From Planctomycetales bacterium (lineage in GTDB: Bacteria; Planctomycetota; Planctomycetia; Planctomycetales; Planctomycetaceae), in NCBI GenBank assembly GCA_028285345.1, contig JANQPT010000017.1:219352-283351 (forward strand): DNA of 64,000 nucleotides, read 5' to 3'. Positions 43,090 through 55,334 of this stretch are shown one piece after another (the stretch's first letter is position 1; every line of letters begins with the position of its first letter). The notes beneath the pieces were generated by a model. The model saw only the letters and a program-made list of their open reading frames with translations. It did not search any database and was not told the DNA's origin. The translations under genes were made by a program, and so were the position numbers.

Positions 43090-45729
43090 ATGGCCGCCTC
43101 GTCCAGCACCGCTCAGGGCACCGACGCAAAAAAACTGACGCCGATGATGCAGCGGTATCTGGAGGTCAAAGCCCAGCATGCCGATTCGCTGTTGCTGTTT
43201 CGGATGGGCGATTTCTATGAGCTGTTTTATGAGGATGCCGAGACCGCGGCGCGCGTTCTCAATCTGACGCTTACCAGCCGCGACAAGTCGTCGGAGAACC
43301 CCGTGCCGATGGCCGGGTTTCCGTTCCACGCGCTTGACGGATATCTGCAGAAGCTGATCAAGGCCGGCTTTCGCGCGGCGGTCTGCGAGCAGGTCGAAGA
43401 TCCCAAAGCGGCCAAGGGACTGGTCAAGCGCGAAGTCACCCGCGTGGTGACGCCCGGCACCCTGACCGACGACGCGCTGCTGGACCCCCGGAAACAAAAC
43501 TATTTGGCGACGATCTACCCCGCAAAGCATGCCGTCGGCATGGCCTGGTTGGAGCTCTCCACCGGACAATTCATGGCGGGTGATTTCGAGGCCCAGCACT
43601 TGGGCGATGAATTGGCACGGCTGCAGCCGACCGAATGCCTCGTCCCCGATTCCGAACTGCCGGCATGGCTCTCTGAATCGCTGCTGCTGTCCGAAGGCAT
43701 GCTGGTCGGCGAGCGGCCCCCATGGTGTTTTGCCGCCGAAAGCGCCCAGCGCGTGTTGTTGTCGCACTTCGGCACATCGACGCTGGAAGGGTTCGACATC
43801 GACGCGTCGTCAGCCGGCGCGGTCGCGGCCGGAGCCTTGCTGGAATATGTGCAAGAGACACAAAAAAGTTCGCTCGACCACATTACCCGGCTGCAGCCGT
43901 ATCGCCGCGGCAACAATTTGATCATCGACGAGGCGACACGCCGCTCGTTGGAATTGACGCAAACCCTCCGAGACGGAACGCGCGCCGGCAGCCTGCTGGA
44001 TATCATCGACGAGACCGTTTCGCCGATGGGCGCGCGGCTGTTGTCGGATTGGCTCTCAAATCCACTCACCGGTGGGGAGCAGATCAATCGTCGACTCGAT
44101 GCCGTGGAGGAACTCGTCCCGGAATCAATCCTCTGCCGCGATTTAAGGGACTGCCTCAAAGAAGCGTACGATTTGCAGCGGCTTTCGGCGCGGGTGGCGA
44201 CCGGCCGAGCCAGCCCCCGCGATTTGGCCGCTTTGGCGGAGACGTTGTCGCTGTTGCCGAAATTCAAAGCGAAGCTGGCGGGGCGCAGCAGCGGATTGCT
44301 GCGCGAGTTGGAACAAGAACTTGACCTGTGCGCCGATATCCGTGCGGAGATCGAGCAACAATTGGTGGCCGAACCGCCGCTCAATTTGACCGAGGGAGGG
44401 CTAATTCGGGCCGGCTGCGACGAGCAGTTGGACGAACTGCGTGATCTGGCCCGCGGCGGCAAGGAATGGATCGCCCGCTACCAAGCCCAGGAAGCGGAGC
44501 GGATTGGCATTCCCAACCTCAAGGTCGGCTTCAACAAAGTCTTCGGCTACTACCTGGAGGTCACCGCCGCCAATGCCGGAAAAGTTCCCGAGGAATATAT
44601 CCGCAAGCAGACGCTTAAGAACCAAGAGCGGTTCATCACGCCGCAACTGAAGGAACATGAAGACAAGGTGCTCAAAGCCGAGCAACAGGCGCATGCGCTG
44701 GAGCAGGAGATGTTCATCGCGCTCCGCGAGTCGGTGCGGGCGCACGTGCCGCGGTTGCAGCAGACGGCGGAGATTCTCGCCACGGTCGACGTGCTGGCGT
44801 CGCTGGCGGTGCTGGCCGTCGGCAACGACTATTGCCGTCCCCAACTGACCGAGGAGCCGCTGCTCGATATTCGCGACGGACGGCATCCCGTGCTCGACCG
44901 ACTGCAGCCGACCGGACAGTTCGTGCCCAACGACGTTCGGCTCGATGCGGACACGTGCTTGGTGCAATTGATCACCGGCCCCAACATGGCGGGCAAAAGC
45001 ACCTATATCCGCCAAGCGGCCCTATTAACGATTCTCGCACAGATCGGTTCGTTCGTTCCGGCCCGGGAGGCGCGCGTTGGCATCGCCGACCGCATCTTTG
45101 CCCGCGTCGGAGCCAGCGACGAACTGGGGCGGGGGCAAAGTACGTTCATGGTGGAAATGACTGAAACGGCGCGGATTCTCAATGCCGCCACGGAGCGGAG
45201 CTTGGTCATCCTCGATGAGATCGGCCGCGGGACGAGCACTTACGACGGGATTTCATTGGCCTGGGCGATCACCGAATTTCTGCACGACGTGATCAATTGC
45301 CGGACACTGTTCGCCACGCACTATCACGAGCTGACGGAACTGAGCACAACGCTGTCGGCGGCGAGCAACTGGAACGTGGCGGTTCATGAAGACGATGCCG
45401 GGATCGTGTTTTTACACAAAATCGTAGAGGGTTCAGCGGACAAGAGTTACGGCATTCACGTCGCAAGGCTGGCGGGGGTCCCGGCGGATGTGATCGAACG
45501 TGCCGGCGTGATCTTAGAGACGCTAGAGGAAGACCATATCGACGAACAGGGCCGCACGAAAATCCCCCAGCGACAGACGCAGCGCGGCCATCGGCAACTT
45601 TCGCTCTTCGAAGCCGAGCCGCATCCGTTGCTGGAGACGATCCGCGATTTGGACATCAACACCATGACGCCGCTGGCGGCGCTGGAGAAACTGCAACAAA
45701 TGCAGCAGGAATTGGGCAAGGATTCATAG
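43090..45729 (+). CDS. mutS: DNA mismatch repair protein MutS
   Basis: A full-length MutS of 879 residues. The mismatch-binding motif FYE is in [12 protein letters not shown] at about residues 38-49. The connector, lever and clamp domains follow, and the ATPase carries Walker A in [15 protein letters not shown] near residue 630, then [14 protein letters not shown] and the Walker B region [18 protein letters not shown] 43090 is used. The C-terminus [15 protein letters not shown] is the short dimer helix region. It recognises mispaired bases and starts repair; mutL is not in this window. Confidence 0.97.
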   Translation: MAASSSTAQGTDAKKLTPMMQRYLEVKAQHADSLLLFRMGDFYELFYEDAETAARVLNLTLTSRDKSSENPVPMAGFPFHALDGYLQKLIKAGFRAAVCEQVEDPKAAKGLVKREVTRVVTPGTLTDDALLDPRKQNYLATIYPAKHAVGMAWLELSTGQFMAGDFEAQHLGDELARLQPTECLVPDSELPAWLSESLLLSEGMLVGERPPWCFAAESAQRVLLSHFGTSTLEGFDIDASSAGAVAAGALLEYVQETQKSSLDHITRLQPYRRGNNLIIDEATRRSLELTQTLRDGTRAGSLLDIIDETVSPMGARLLSDWLSNPLTGGEQINRRLDAVEELVPESILCRDLRDCLKEAYDLQRLSARVATGRASPRDLAALAETLSLLPKFKAKLAGRSSGLLRELEQELDLCADIRAEIEQQLVAEPPLNLTEGGLIRAGCDEQLDELRDLARGGKEWIARYQAQEAERIGIPNLKVGFNKVFGYYLEVTAANAGKVPEEYIRKQTLKNQERFITPQLKEHEDKVLKAEQQAHALEQEMFIALRESVRAHVPRLQQTAEILATVDVLASLAVLAVGNDYCRPQLTEEPLLDIRDGRHPVLDRLQPTGQFVPNDVRLDADTCLVQLITGPNMAGKSTYIRQAALLTILAQIGSFVPAREARVGIADRIFARVGASDELGRGQSTFMVEMTETARILNAATERSLVILDEIGRGTSTYDGISLAWAITEFLHDVINCRTLFATHYHELTELSTTLSAASNWNVAVHEDDAGIVFLHKIVEGSADKSYGIHVARLAGVPADVIERAGVILETLEEDHIDEQGRTKIPQRQTQRGHRQLSLFEAEPHPLLETIRDLDINTMTPLAALEKLQQMQQELGKDS

Positions 45730-45928
45730 CCGCCGATGGCGTGGTTGCGGACACTTTTTCTCGGTTTGCGGTTGAGGTCCAGCGGCATTCAGTGGTAGGA
45801 TGTCACTTGAATCGGCGGAAGTGTGAGATGCTTAACGGTTTTCTCACCACCGCCTTGGCATTATTAAAAATTGCTGCTTTGTATAACGGTCATTGATTAC
45901 AAGACCTACAGATTCGAAAGGGCAAACC

Positions 45929-46564
45929 ATGCCAATTCGCCTCCTCACCATTGCCTGCGCAACATTTGCCTTGGGTTTCTGCGCGTCTGTGCAAAGCGCC
46001 GATCGGGACGACAAAGAAACGGAAGAAAAGTTTGAAGCCAAGTGCATCGTTTCCGGTGCTCCGGCTAAGAAAGCCTCCTCCGTCGCGTATCGCGGCAAGA
46101 AGCTTTATTTCTGCTGCAACAATTGCCCGAAGGCCTACAAGAGCAACCCCAAGAAATACCTGGCCAAGGCCAACCACCAACTGCTCTCCACCAAACAAAT
46201 CACACAGGTCGCCTGTCCGATTGCCGGCAAGCCGGTCAATGAAGAGGAGACTTTGAAGATTGACGGCGTGAAGGTCGGTTTCTGCTGCGGGAATTGCAAA
46301 GGCAAAGCTGAGAAAGAGGGCGCCAAAGCGGTCGACTTGGTATTCGCCAAGTTTGACAAGGGATTCACGCTGCAAACCAAATGCCCGGTTTCCGGCAAGC
46401 CGATCAAGGCGGACCAAGTGGTCAAACACGACGGCCTGAACGTCTATTTCTGCTGCCCCGGTTGCCCCGGCGCGTTTGAAAAAGCACCGGCCAAGTTTGC
46501 CGGAAAAGTCCCGCAGTTGGTTGAGAAGAAGAAGAAGGAAACCAAGAAAGAGAAGCGCTCCTGA
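45929..46564 (+). CDS. Exported protein with three tandem YHS/TRASH-like metal domains
   Basis: A 211-residue protein. ATG 45929 follows GAAAGGG. A signal peptide (IRLLTIACATFALGFCASVQS) precedes three similar units, each with a Cys-x-[IV]-x-Gly motif and a later FCC-x-x-C motif: KCIVSGAPAKK..YFCCNNC, ACPIAGKPVNE..GFCCGNC, KCPVSGKPIKA..YFCCPGC. Four Cys per unit suggest binding of copper or another soft metal in the envelope. The sequence is Lys-rich. A strong terminator follows, so it is probably transcribed alone. Confidence 0.87.
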   Translation: MPIRLLTIACATFALGFCASVQSADRDDKETEEKFEAKCIVSGAPAKKASSVAYRGKKLYFCCNNCPKAYKSNPKKYLAKANHQLLSTKQITQVACPIAGKPVNEEETLKIDGVKVGFCCGNCKGKAEKEGAKAVDLVFAKFDKGFTLQTKCPVSGKPIKADQVVKHDGLNVYFCCPGCPGAFEKAPAKFAGKVPQLVEKKKKETKKEKRS

Positions 46565-46623
46565 ATCAGAGCGAGCACCAACTGCCGGTGCATGAATCAT
46601 CGGTTTTTGACACCAATCAATTG

Positions 46624-46666
46624 GATGTGGGGATTTCAGCCATTGAAATCCCCGCATCTTTTTTTT
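46624..46666 (+). terminator. Strong intrinsic terminator after the YHS gene
   Basis: GATGTGGGGATTTCA (46624-46638) pairs with TGAAATCCCCGCATC (46644-46658), 15 pairs with one G-U, loop GCCAT, then TTTTTTTT (46659-46666). Confidence 0.94.
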
Positions 46667-46896
46667 GTGTGACTCAATGCCGTTAACTGGGGGGCGCCGA
46701 CGCTGCCGCACAGTCCCTCGGCGGCCAAGTGATGCAATCGAACAGAATCGAATTTGCGGCCAGCCGGGGAGTCGTCAAACGACTCCTGGTTTGGTATCCT
46801 TGTCCCCATCGGTCGAACGTCATTATTCCCAGCGGCTCGGCCGATGCGCTCCAGTAGGTACTTCATTAAGCTGACGATTTTTTTCGGAGCTGGACA
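46667..46896. other. Intergenic leader before the peroxidase gene
   Basis: With the preceding terminator this makes a gene-free stretch of about 330 bases (46565-46896). I see no coding frame and no clear regulatory motif apart from the terminator. It must contain the promoter of the peroxidase gene. Confidence 0.45.
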
Positions 46897-48291
46897 ATGT
46901 TTTTGCGAAATTACCGCACACCATGGTTCTTGGTATTTTCCGCGATTTTGTTGGCGGCCGGTTGCACAAATCAGCCAGCTAAAGACGCCAAGAAAGACGC
47001 CAAGAAAGACGCCAAGAAGGATTCGGAGTCCAAACAGGCTGGATCGGCAGATCCCAAAGCCGCCGACGATTCAAAGACCGCACAGGGGCCAAAGACGGAT
47101 CAGCCGGACCCAAAGCAACCCGAGAAGGCGCCGGTCGCGGAAGTGTATGAGTCGGAATTGACTGCGGGGATTCCGGGCGAAGGACCGCTGACCGACGACG
47201 ACATTCAAGCGTGGCTGGATGATCCGGCCAATCATGAAACGATCGATTTTCAGTTACCGTTGGGCATGGCGGCCGCGCAGTCGGCGCTGAAGGGCGTCGC
47301 TGAAAATCCGCTGACCAAAGCGAAAATCGAACTCGGGCGGCAGTTGTATTTCGACACTCGCCTCTCGGCCGACAATACGGTCAGTTGCGCCAGTTGCCAC
47401 CATCCCGACGAAGGGTTCGCACGGCACACGCAATTCGGCGTTGGTATCAATGGACAGGAAGGGGGCCGCAATTCGCCCACCAGTTACAACCGCATCTTGA
47501 GCGACAATCAATTCTGGGACGGCCGCGCCGGATCGCTGGAGGAACAGGCCGTCGGCCCGATTGCCAACCCGATCGAGATGGGCAACACCCACGAACAGGC
47601 CGTGGCCACCGTCGCCGCGATCCCCGGTTACAAAAAGCAGTTCGAAAAGATTTTCGGCGAAGAGGGTGTGACGATCGACAATATCGGCAAGGCGATCGCC
47701 TCATTCGAGCGCGTGATCGTCACCGGACCGTCACCGTTCGACCATGCGGAAGACTTCAAACGATTTGCCGACTACACCGAGGAAGACATCGCCGAAATCA
47801 AGGAAGAGGAACCCGAGGTCTATGCGGAGTACTTGCAGGCCAAGCAGGATGCCGAACAGCACGCGATGTCGGAGAGTGCGAAACGCGGCATGGAAATTTT
47901 CTTCGATGAAAAGCGAGCCGACTGCAAGGCATGCCATGCCGGCGCCAACTTCTCCGACGAGCAGTACCACAATTTGGGTGTCGGGATGGACGTCGAGAAA
48001 CCGGACCTGGGTCGGTTTGAAGTGACTAAAGCGGACAAAGACCGCGGAGCATTCAAGACGCCCACGATCCGCAACGTCGAATACACCGCCCCGTACATGC
48101 ACGACGGCAGCCAGGAAACGCTGGAGGAGGTCGTGGAATGGTACGCCAAGGGAGGCCATGCCAATCCGCATCTGAGCGAAAAGATCAAGAAATTGAATTT
48201 GTCCGATCAGGACAAAAAAGATCTTGTCGCCTTCATGAAGGCCTGTTCGGGCCCCTTTCCCAAAGTCGAAAAGGGCCGCCTCCCCCAATAA
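46897..48291 (+). CDS. Di-haem cytochrome c peroxidase lipoprotein
   Basis: A 464-residue protein. A lipobox (LLAAGC, Cys24) marks it as a lipoprotein; then comes a Lys/Asp-rich linker encoded by three 12-base tandem repeats (46981-47016, KDAK units). The catalytic part has two haem motifs, CASCH near residue 165 and CKACH near 345, LGRQLYFDTRLSADNTVSC, FNLQ-like NRILSDNQFWDGRAGSLEEQ, FERVIVTGPSPFD and YMHDGSQETLEEVVEWY, all typical of the bacterial cytochrome c peroxidase/MauG family. It reduces hydrogen peroxide with electrons from small cytochromes, or modifies a partner protein. Confidence 0.92.
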   Translation: MFLRNYRTPWFLVFSAILLAAGCTNQPAKDAKKDAKKDAKKDSESKQAGSADPKAADDSKTAQGPKTDQPDPKQPEKAPVAEVYESELTAGIPGEGPLTDDDIQAWLDDPANHETIDFQLPLGMAAAQSALKGVAENPLTKAKIELGRQLYFDTRLSADNTVSCASCHHPDEGFARHTQFGVGINGQEGGRNSPTSYNRILSDNQFWDGRAGSLEEQAVGPIANPIEMGNTHEQAVATVAAIPGYKKQFEKIFGEEGVTIDNIGKAIASFERVIVTGPSPFDHAEDFKRFADYTEEDIAEIKEEEPEVYAEYLQAKQDAEQHAMSESAKRGMEIFFDEKRADCKACHAGANFSDEQYHNLGVGMDVEKPDLGRFEVTKADKDRGAFKTPTIRNVEYTAPYMHDGSQETLEEVVEWYAKGGHANPHLSEKIKKLNLSDQDKKDLVAFMKACSGPFPKVEKGRLPQ

Positions 48292-48307
48292 TCGCGGGCT
48301 CACGCCC

Positions 48308-48338
48308 AACCCCGCGCGGTTACACGTAACGCGGGGTT
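48308..48338. repeat. Inverted repeat between convergent genes
   Basis: AACCCCGCG (48308-48316) pairs with CGCGGGGTT (48330-48338). It forms the first of two hairpins in the gap between the peroxidase and DUF1501 genes and has no T run. Confidence 0.6.
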
Positions 48339-48354
48339 CACACCCACCCCTCAG

Positions 48355-48381
48355 CCCCCGGCTTCGCCGGGGGTTCTTATT
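48355..48381. terminator. Bidirectional hairpin terminator
   Basis: CCCCCGGC (48355-48362) and GCCGGGGG (48366-48373) with a TTC loop, followed by TTCTTATTT. It lies between convergent genes and probably stops transcription from the peroxidase side; the T run on the other strand is weak. Confidence 0.65.
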
Positions 48382-49899
48382 TCACCCGAACATTTCCGGT
48401 ACCACGCGCGCCGATTCGGGAACCAGCGGAATCTCCCGATTGCCGCGGTCGCGGAGCGTCGCATGGGGATTGATACCCAGCGCGTGATAGATCGTCGCCA
48501 GGAGATCCTTGGGACCGACGGGACGATCGATCGGGTCGCTCGCATGTTTATCCGTCGCACCGATCACCCGTCCCCGCGCCATGCCGCCGCCGGCGAACAT
48601 TGCGGAGTAGGCCCGCGACCAGTGATCCCGTCCGCCCCCTTTGGCGCTGTTGATCTTCGGAGTCCGGCCATGTTCGCTGAGGCAGACGACCAGCGTGTCG
48701 TCCAACATCCCCCGCTGCTCCAAATCCAAGATCAGACCCGAAAAGGCGCGGTCGAACGGCGGTAACAACTGATCGAGCATGCGGGGGTAATGGTTCCAGT
48801 GCGTGTCCCACGCATCGCCGGCCAGTCCATATTCGTCCCAGAACACGCTGACCAGTTTGGTCCCCGCTTCGAGCATTCGCCGTCCCGCGAGACAGGCCTG
48901 TCCAAAGAGCGTCATGCCGTACAGATCGCGCGTGGACTGCGGCTCACTCCGAACATCCAGCGCACGGGAGACCTTTTGCGACGTGATCAACGAAAACGCC
49001 ATCTCCTGATAACGGGATAGCGCGCGGCTCTGGGAATTGTCTTCCAACCGTCGCCGCTTCTGATCGAATTGGTCCAGCAAGGTCCGCCGCCGGTCCAGCC
49101 GATCGAGTTTGACCTCCGGCAACGGCTGCGTGGTCGCCAGTTTGAAATGGCTCTCCCGGTCACAGGCGACGTACGGGTCAAAGCAATCGATCTTCATATC
49201 CCGCAGCGTCTTATAGACCGAGCGGGTCGCCTTTCCGGAGTATTCCGTGAAGATTGGGTTGTAGGAACTGCCCAGAAACGATGCATAAGGCCCGGCCCGC
49301 GCCACTTCACCCATGCGCTGGCTGCTGAACGGAAACGGCAGCGCCAGGTTGTGTGGTATCGTCGGCGGGTTTCCCCGTTCCTGTTGCCGCCGGAAATACT
49401 CGACAACCGAACCGATGTAGGGATGGTGCCGCTGGTCGAACGGGCTGAGTTCCATGGCGACTTCAATTGCCGGAATCCCGGTCGTTGCGAACGCGACGCC
49501 GTGAACGGGATAGGCGTGAGTCACCGACCGGACGACGGTCAAGCGGTCCATCATCTTCGACATGTGCGGCAAGTGTTCGCAGACGTCGAGTCCCGGCAAC
49601 ACGGAGGGAATCGGCCGCATCGTCCCGCGAATCTCCGCCGGCGCCTCCGGCTTCATGTCGACAGTTTCAAGCTGGCTGGGCGCTCCGTAAAGATAGAGGA
49701 ACAGGCAGCGTTTGGCCGTGCCGAACCCATGCCCCGAGGAATGTGCCGTCGCCGCTTGCGCGTCGCGGGACGCCAACAACTGTGGGAGCGACAGCCCCGC
49801 TGCCGCCAAACCGCCGGCATGCAACAATTCGCGCCGCGAGAGTGTATTGCGTGCCCCGTCGTCGAAGATGGAGATCGGCGATCCAAGCACTCGCAGCAT
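48382..49899 (-). CDS. DUF1501 domain protein, second copy
   Basis: A 505-residue DUF1501 protein. A twin-arginine motif (SRRELLHAGG, about residues 21-30) and hydrophobic run (LAAAGLSLPQLLA) give a Tat-type signal. Landmarks are FLYLYGAPSQLETVDMKPEAP, HLPHMSKMMDRLTVVRS, CLSEHGRTPKIN and GGGRDHWSRAYS; the last probably binds metal. Unlike the copy at 1.4-2.9 kb, no PSCyt/DUF1553 gene is next to it on the same strand, so it may be transcribed alone. Confidence 0.9.
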   Translation of the reverse strand: MLRVLGSPISIFDDGARNTLSRRELLHAGGLAAAGLSLPQLLASRDAQAATAHSSGHGFGTAKRCLFLYLYGAPSQLETVDMKPEAPAEIRGTMRPIPSVLPGLDVCEHLPHMSKMMDRLTVVRSVTHAYPVHGVAFATTGIPAIEVAMELSPFDQRHHPYIGSVVEYFRRQQERGNPPTIPHNLALPFPFSSQRMGEVARAGPYASFLGSSYNPIFTEYSGKATRSVYKTLRDMKIDCFDPYVACDRESHFKLATTQPLPEVKLDRLDRRRTLLDQFDQKRRRLEDNSQSRALSRYQEMAFSLITSQKVSRALDVRSEPQSTRDLYGMTLFGQACLAGRRMLEAGTKLVSVFWDEYGLAGDAWDTHWNHYPRMLDQLLPPFDRAFSGLILDLEQRGMLDDTLVVCLSEHGRTPKINSAKGGGRDHWSRAYSAMFAGGGMARGRVIGATDKHASDPIDRPVGPKDLLATIYHALGINPHATLRDRGNREIPLVPESARVVPEMFG

Positions 49900-50114
49900 T
49901 GTAAGCTCCTGGTATTACACAAGTTCCTGTTGATATGATACTTGTTAGTATCGGCATTCACAAGAGGGTGATTTCAGCTTTCTAGTCGTATTGCCCCTCG
50001 GTCGCGATGAGATGGACCCGCTGCCAACATCATTCTCATGCGGAAAAACTTGCTGCGAATCGTTAACTATTCAGCACGAATCGCCTTTCATTTCTAATAT
50101 TGCGAAAGCGTTTG

Positions 50115-51014
50115 ATGTCAACTGTACAAATTCAGGGTGTTTTGCCCGTTTTTCAAACTCCCTTCCACACCGATGAGTCGATCGATTTCGACACGTTGCA
50201 GCGTGAAATCGATTGGCTGTTCGACTGCGGTGCGGACGGGATTGTGATGGCGATGGTCTCGGAGGTCTTGCGGCTCTCCGATGAGGAACGTCGGCAACTC
50301 GCGGAACAGGCGTGCCGATTTGCCCACGGGCGCGGGGCGGTCGTAATCAGCGTCGGCGCCGAAAGCAGCCGGCTGGCCGAGCAGTTTGCACGGCATGCCC
50401 AAGAGGCGGGAGCGGCGGCGGTGATGGCGATCCCGCCGGTCTCGACCGCTTTGGATGACTCCGAATTGCGAGGTTACTACACGCGCATCTTAGCTGCCGT
50501 GGAGATTCCGGTGATCGTACAGGACGCCAGCGGATACGTGGGGCGGCCCATGTCGATCGAGATGCAGGCGGGACTGTATGAGGAATTCGGCGGCCGTGTG
50601 TTATACAAACCGGAGGCCGATCCCATCGGCCCCCGCTTGAGTGCGCTGAAGGAAGCCACGGGTGGTCAGGCCGGCATCTTCGAAGGTTCCGGCGGCATTG
50701 TGTTGGTGGAAAGTTTTTCGCGGGGAATCGCCGGTACCATGCCGGGGGCGGATTTAATACGCGTGTTGGTCGCCCTGTGGCGGGCACTGCAGGCCGACGA
50801 CATTGAGACCATCAACAGCCTGCATCCCCCGCTCTGCTCAATGATCTCTCTGCAGACGAGCCTTGATGCGTTTCTAGCGATCGAAAAATACTTGCTGGAA
50901 AAACAAGGAATTTTTCCCAACAGTCTGGTGCGCGGGCCCGTCGGATATCATCTCGACAACGTGACCTGTGCGGAAGTCGATCGGCTGTACGATCTATTGA
51001 TGTCTCGCCTCTGA
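50115..51014 (+). CDS. DapA-family aldolase-like protein, second copy
   Basis: A 299-residue TIM barrel of the DapA/NanA family. ATG 50115 is preferred to an upstream TTG. The probable Schiff-base Lys is in RVLYKPEADPIG. As in the copy at 33.9 kb, the Tyr position before the conserved turn reads VIVQDASGYVG, so the catalytic Tyr of DapA is absent. It is 25-30% similar in pattern to the other copy by eye but not a recent duplicate. Substrate unknown; lysine biosynthesis is unlikely. Confidence 0.85.
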   Translation: MSTVQIQGVLPVFQTPFHTDESIDFDTLQREIDWLFDCGADGIVMAMVSEVLRLSDEERRQLAEQACRFAHGRGAVVISVGAESSRLAEQFARHAQEAGAAAVMAIPPVSTALDDSELRGYYTRILAAVEIPVIVQDASGYVGRPMSIEMQAGLYEEFGGRVLYKPEADPIGPRLSALKEATGGQAGIFEGSGGIVLVESFSRGIAGTMPGADLIRVLVALWRALQADDIETINSLHPPLCSMISLQTSLDAFLAIEKYLLEKQGIFPNSLVRGPVGYHLDNVTCAEVDRLYDLLMSRL

Positions 51015-51093
51015 TGCTCCTGAAGCTGAATCGTATTTGCAGAACCAACCGGAACGTGCGTCCGGCCTCGACGCGGCTGAGCAAAACCAACCG

Positions 51094-51738
51094 ATGACAT
51101 CGCTTCCCGAAATTGCCGGCGGATGGGAGACCTGTTCGATTGAGCTACCGGGACGCGTCTTCGAAATCACCCGGCCTGCTGTGTCAGACGCATTGCTGGA
51201 AGCTGCGCCGGAAGATTCGGTTCCCTATTGGACCTACCTATGGCCGGCGGCTTATGACTTTGCCGGCTGGATTCTTCAACGGAAAGAATCATCGACACGC
51301 CCCGTCTTAGAAATCGGCAGTGGAATCGGTCTCTGCGGATTGGCCGGACTGGCCGCCGGTAGAAACGTCGAGTTCAGCGATTACGACCCCGTCGCTCTGA
51401 CTCTGTCGCTTTGGAACGCCAAAAAGAACGGGTTTTCACAAGCGCAAGGACGTCTGTTGGACTGGCGGCGCCCGGCGCCGCAGCAATACGGCGAAATCTG
51501 GGGTTGTGAGGTGACGTACGACCCGGCCGATCACCAGCCGCTGGTTGAGTTTCTGAAGCAGAGCCTGGCGCCAACAGGCATTGTCCGTTTCGTCGACTCG
51601 AATCGTGCTGTCAGCGAACAGTTCGCGGAGTTGGCCGGTCAGAGCGGCTTTATCGTACAGCGCACGCCGCTACTCAGCAGGCCCTACCCCAACCGTCCGG
51701 CCGCGAAATCCGTCGCGTGGGAGTTCCGCAAGCAGTGA
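51094..51738 (+). CDS. Class I SAM-dependent methyltransferase
   Basis: A 214-residue methyltransferase related to the Methyltransf_16 (lysine methyltransferase-like) group. The SAM motif I is VLEIGSGIGLCGLAGLA, preceded by PYWTYLWPAAYDFAGWI, and FSDYDPVALTLSLWNAKKNG carries the acidic residue that binds the ribose. GCEVTYDPADHQPLVEFL follows as the later motif. The start is uncertain; an upstream TTG at 51037 would add 19 residues. The target, a protein or small molecule, is unknown. Confidence 0.83.
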   Translation: MTSLPEIAGGWETCSIELPGRVFEITRPAVSDALLEAAPEDSVPYWTYLWPAAYDFAGWILQRKESSTRPVLEIGSGIGLCGLAGLAAGRNVEFSDYDPVALTLSLWNAKKNGFSQAQGRLLDWRRPAPQQYGEIWGCEVTYDPADHQPLVEFLKQSLAPTGIVRFVDSNRAVSEQFAELAGQSGFIVQRTPLLSRPYPNRPAAKSVAWEFRKQ

Positions 51739-51820
51739 CGGGCACTGTGGTCTGCGCGGATCAAACGAGGAATTTCCGCAATCACCAACTCGACTACGTG
51801 CGGTCGCGCGTGACACCTGT

Positions 51821-52168
51821 TTATGGGGACTCCGCCGACAGCGGATATTCGGGAACGCTCAGCCCCAATTCGCGGACTTGCTGCAAGCGGCGCCAGCCGC
51901 GGGTGACGAGTTCCTCCTCCCGCAGCCGCGACGCGTCGTCCATCTGGGATTTTGAGAAATCGTCATTGACCGTCACTGCCGGGAAATTGTCGTCCACGAT
52001 GAACTGCGCCAACGCGGGATTGCACTGCAGGTGCACTTCCGGCTCATGATGTAGCGCCTGCAGCGGAACGCGGCCGATGATATAGCGGAGATACAGATCG
52101 CTACTGCGTATATCAGTCACCGGCTCTCCGCACACTTGGCAAATGTAGCCTTCATCACATTTCGCCAT
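51821..52168 (-). CDS. Small Cys-containing hypothetical protein
   Basis: A 115-residue protein not recognised by family. It starts MAKCDEGYICQVCGEPV, with Cys4, Cys10 and Cys13 and a further Cys in HLQCNP, a pattern that could bind zinc. The C-terminal half is helical and charged (REEELVTRGWRRLQQVREL). It begins six bases after the stop of yacG on the same strand, so the two are co-transcribed. Confidence 0.7.
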   Translation of the reverse strand: MAKCDEGYICQVCGEPVTDIRSSDLYLRYIIGRVPLQALHHEPEVHLQCNPALAQFIVDDNFPAVTVNDDFSKSQMDDASRLREEELVTRGWRRLQQVRELGLSVPEYPLSAESP

Positions 52169-52174
52169 GATTGC

Positions 52175-52396
52175 TCAGTCGCCCAACTCGTCGAAATCTT
52201 CACCCTCTTCGGCGAGTCGTTCCAAAAGGTCCGGGCGATTCTCCAACGGCTCTTCAATCGCGTAGCGGCCGTCAGCCCAGCGAAAGAAATCGATCTGCCG
52301 GCAGCGTTCGCTACAAAACGGCAGCACTTTCGATTTCTCGGCATCCTCGGCGGAAACAGTTTTCTTGCAAATTGGACAGGTCATCAGTTGAATCAT
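52175..52396 (-). CDS. yacG: DNA gyrase inhibitor-like zinc protein
   Basis: A 73-residue YacG-type protein. The four zinc ligands are Cys7 and Cys10 in CPICKKTV and Cys28 and Cys32 in FCSERCRQID; FFRWADGRYAIEE follows. In E. coli YacG binds gyrase B and inhibits its ATPase. The gene heads a two-gene unit with the small Cys protein downstream. Confidence 0.9.
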   Translation of the reverse strand: MIQLMTCPICKKTVSAEDAEKSKVLPFCSERCRQIDFFRWADGRYAIEEPLENRPDLLERLAEEGEDFDELGD

Positions 52397-52667
52397 CGAC
52401 GAATCTCACCGTCAGTAGTGGAGGCATCGCGGCTCGGGGTGTTTCTCCTGAATTCTGGTCGCTTCACACGCGAAAGGTCAAGTGGAAAACCCGACGCGCC
52501 CCTATGGCGGTCACCGCCGAATCTGCAACCCGATCCTCGTTCTCGAATTTCTTAAGCGTCGCAATGAAACTTGAACGCCGCATCGGTACACTTTGCGGAT
52601 GTCGTCAACGGTCGGCCAATAGCGCGGCGGACCATCCTCAAATCATCTCGTTCTGTGCGGCGATACA

Positions 52668-55320
<2,653 letters not shown>

Positions 55321-55334
<14 letters not shown>

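Noticed and set aside
46981..47016. 12-base tandem repeat as a non-coding array
   Set aside because: It lies in frame inside the peroxidase gene and encodes the Lys/Asp linker behind the lipid anchor.
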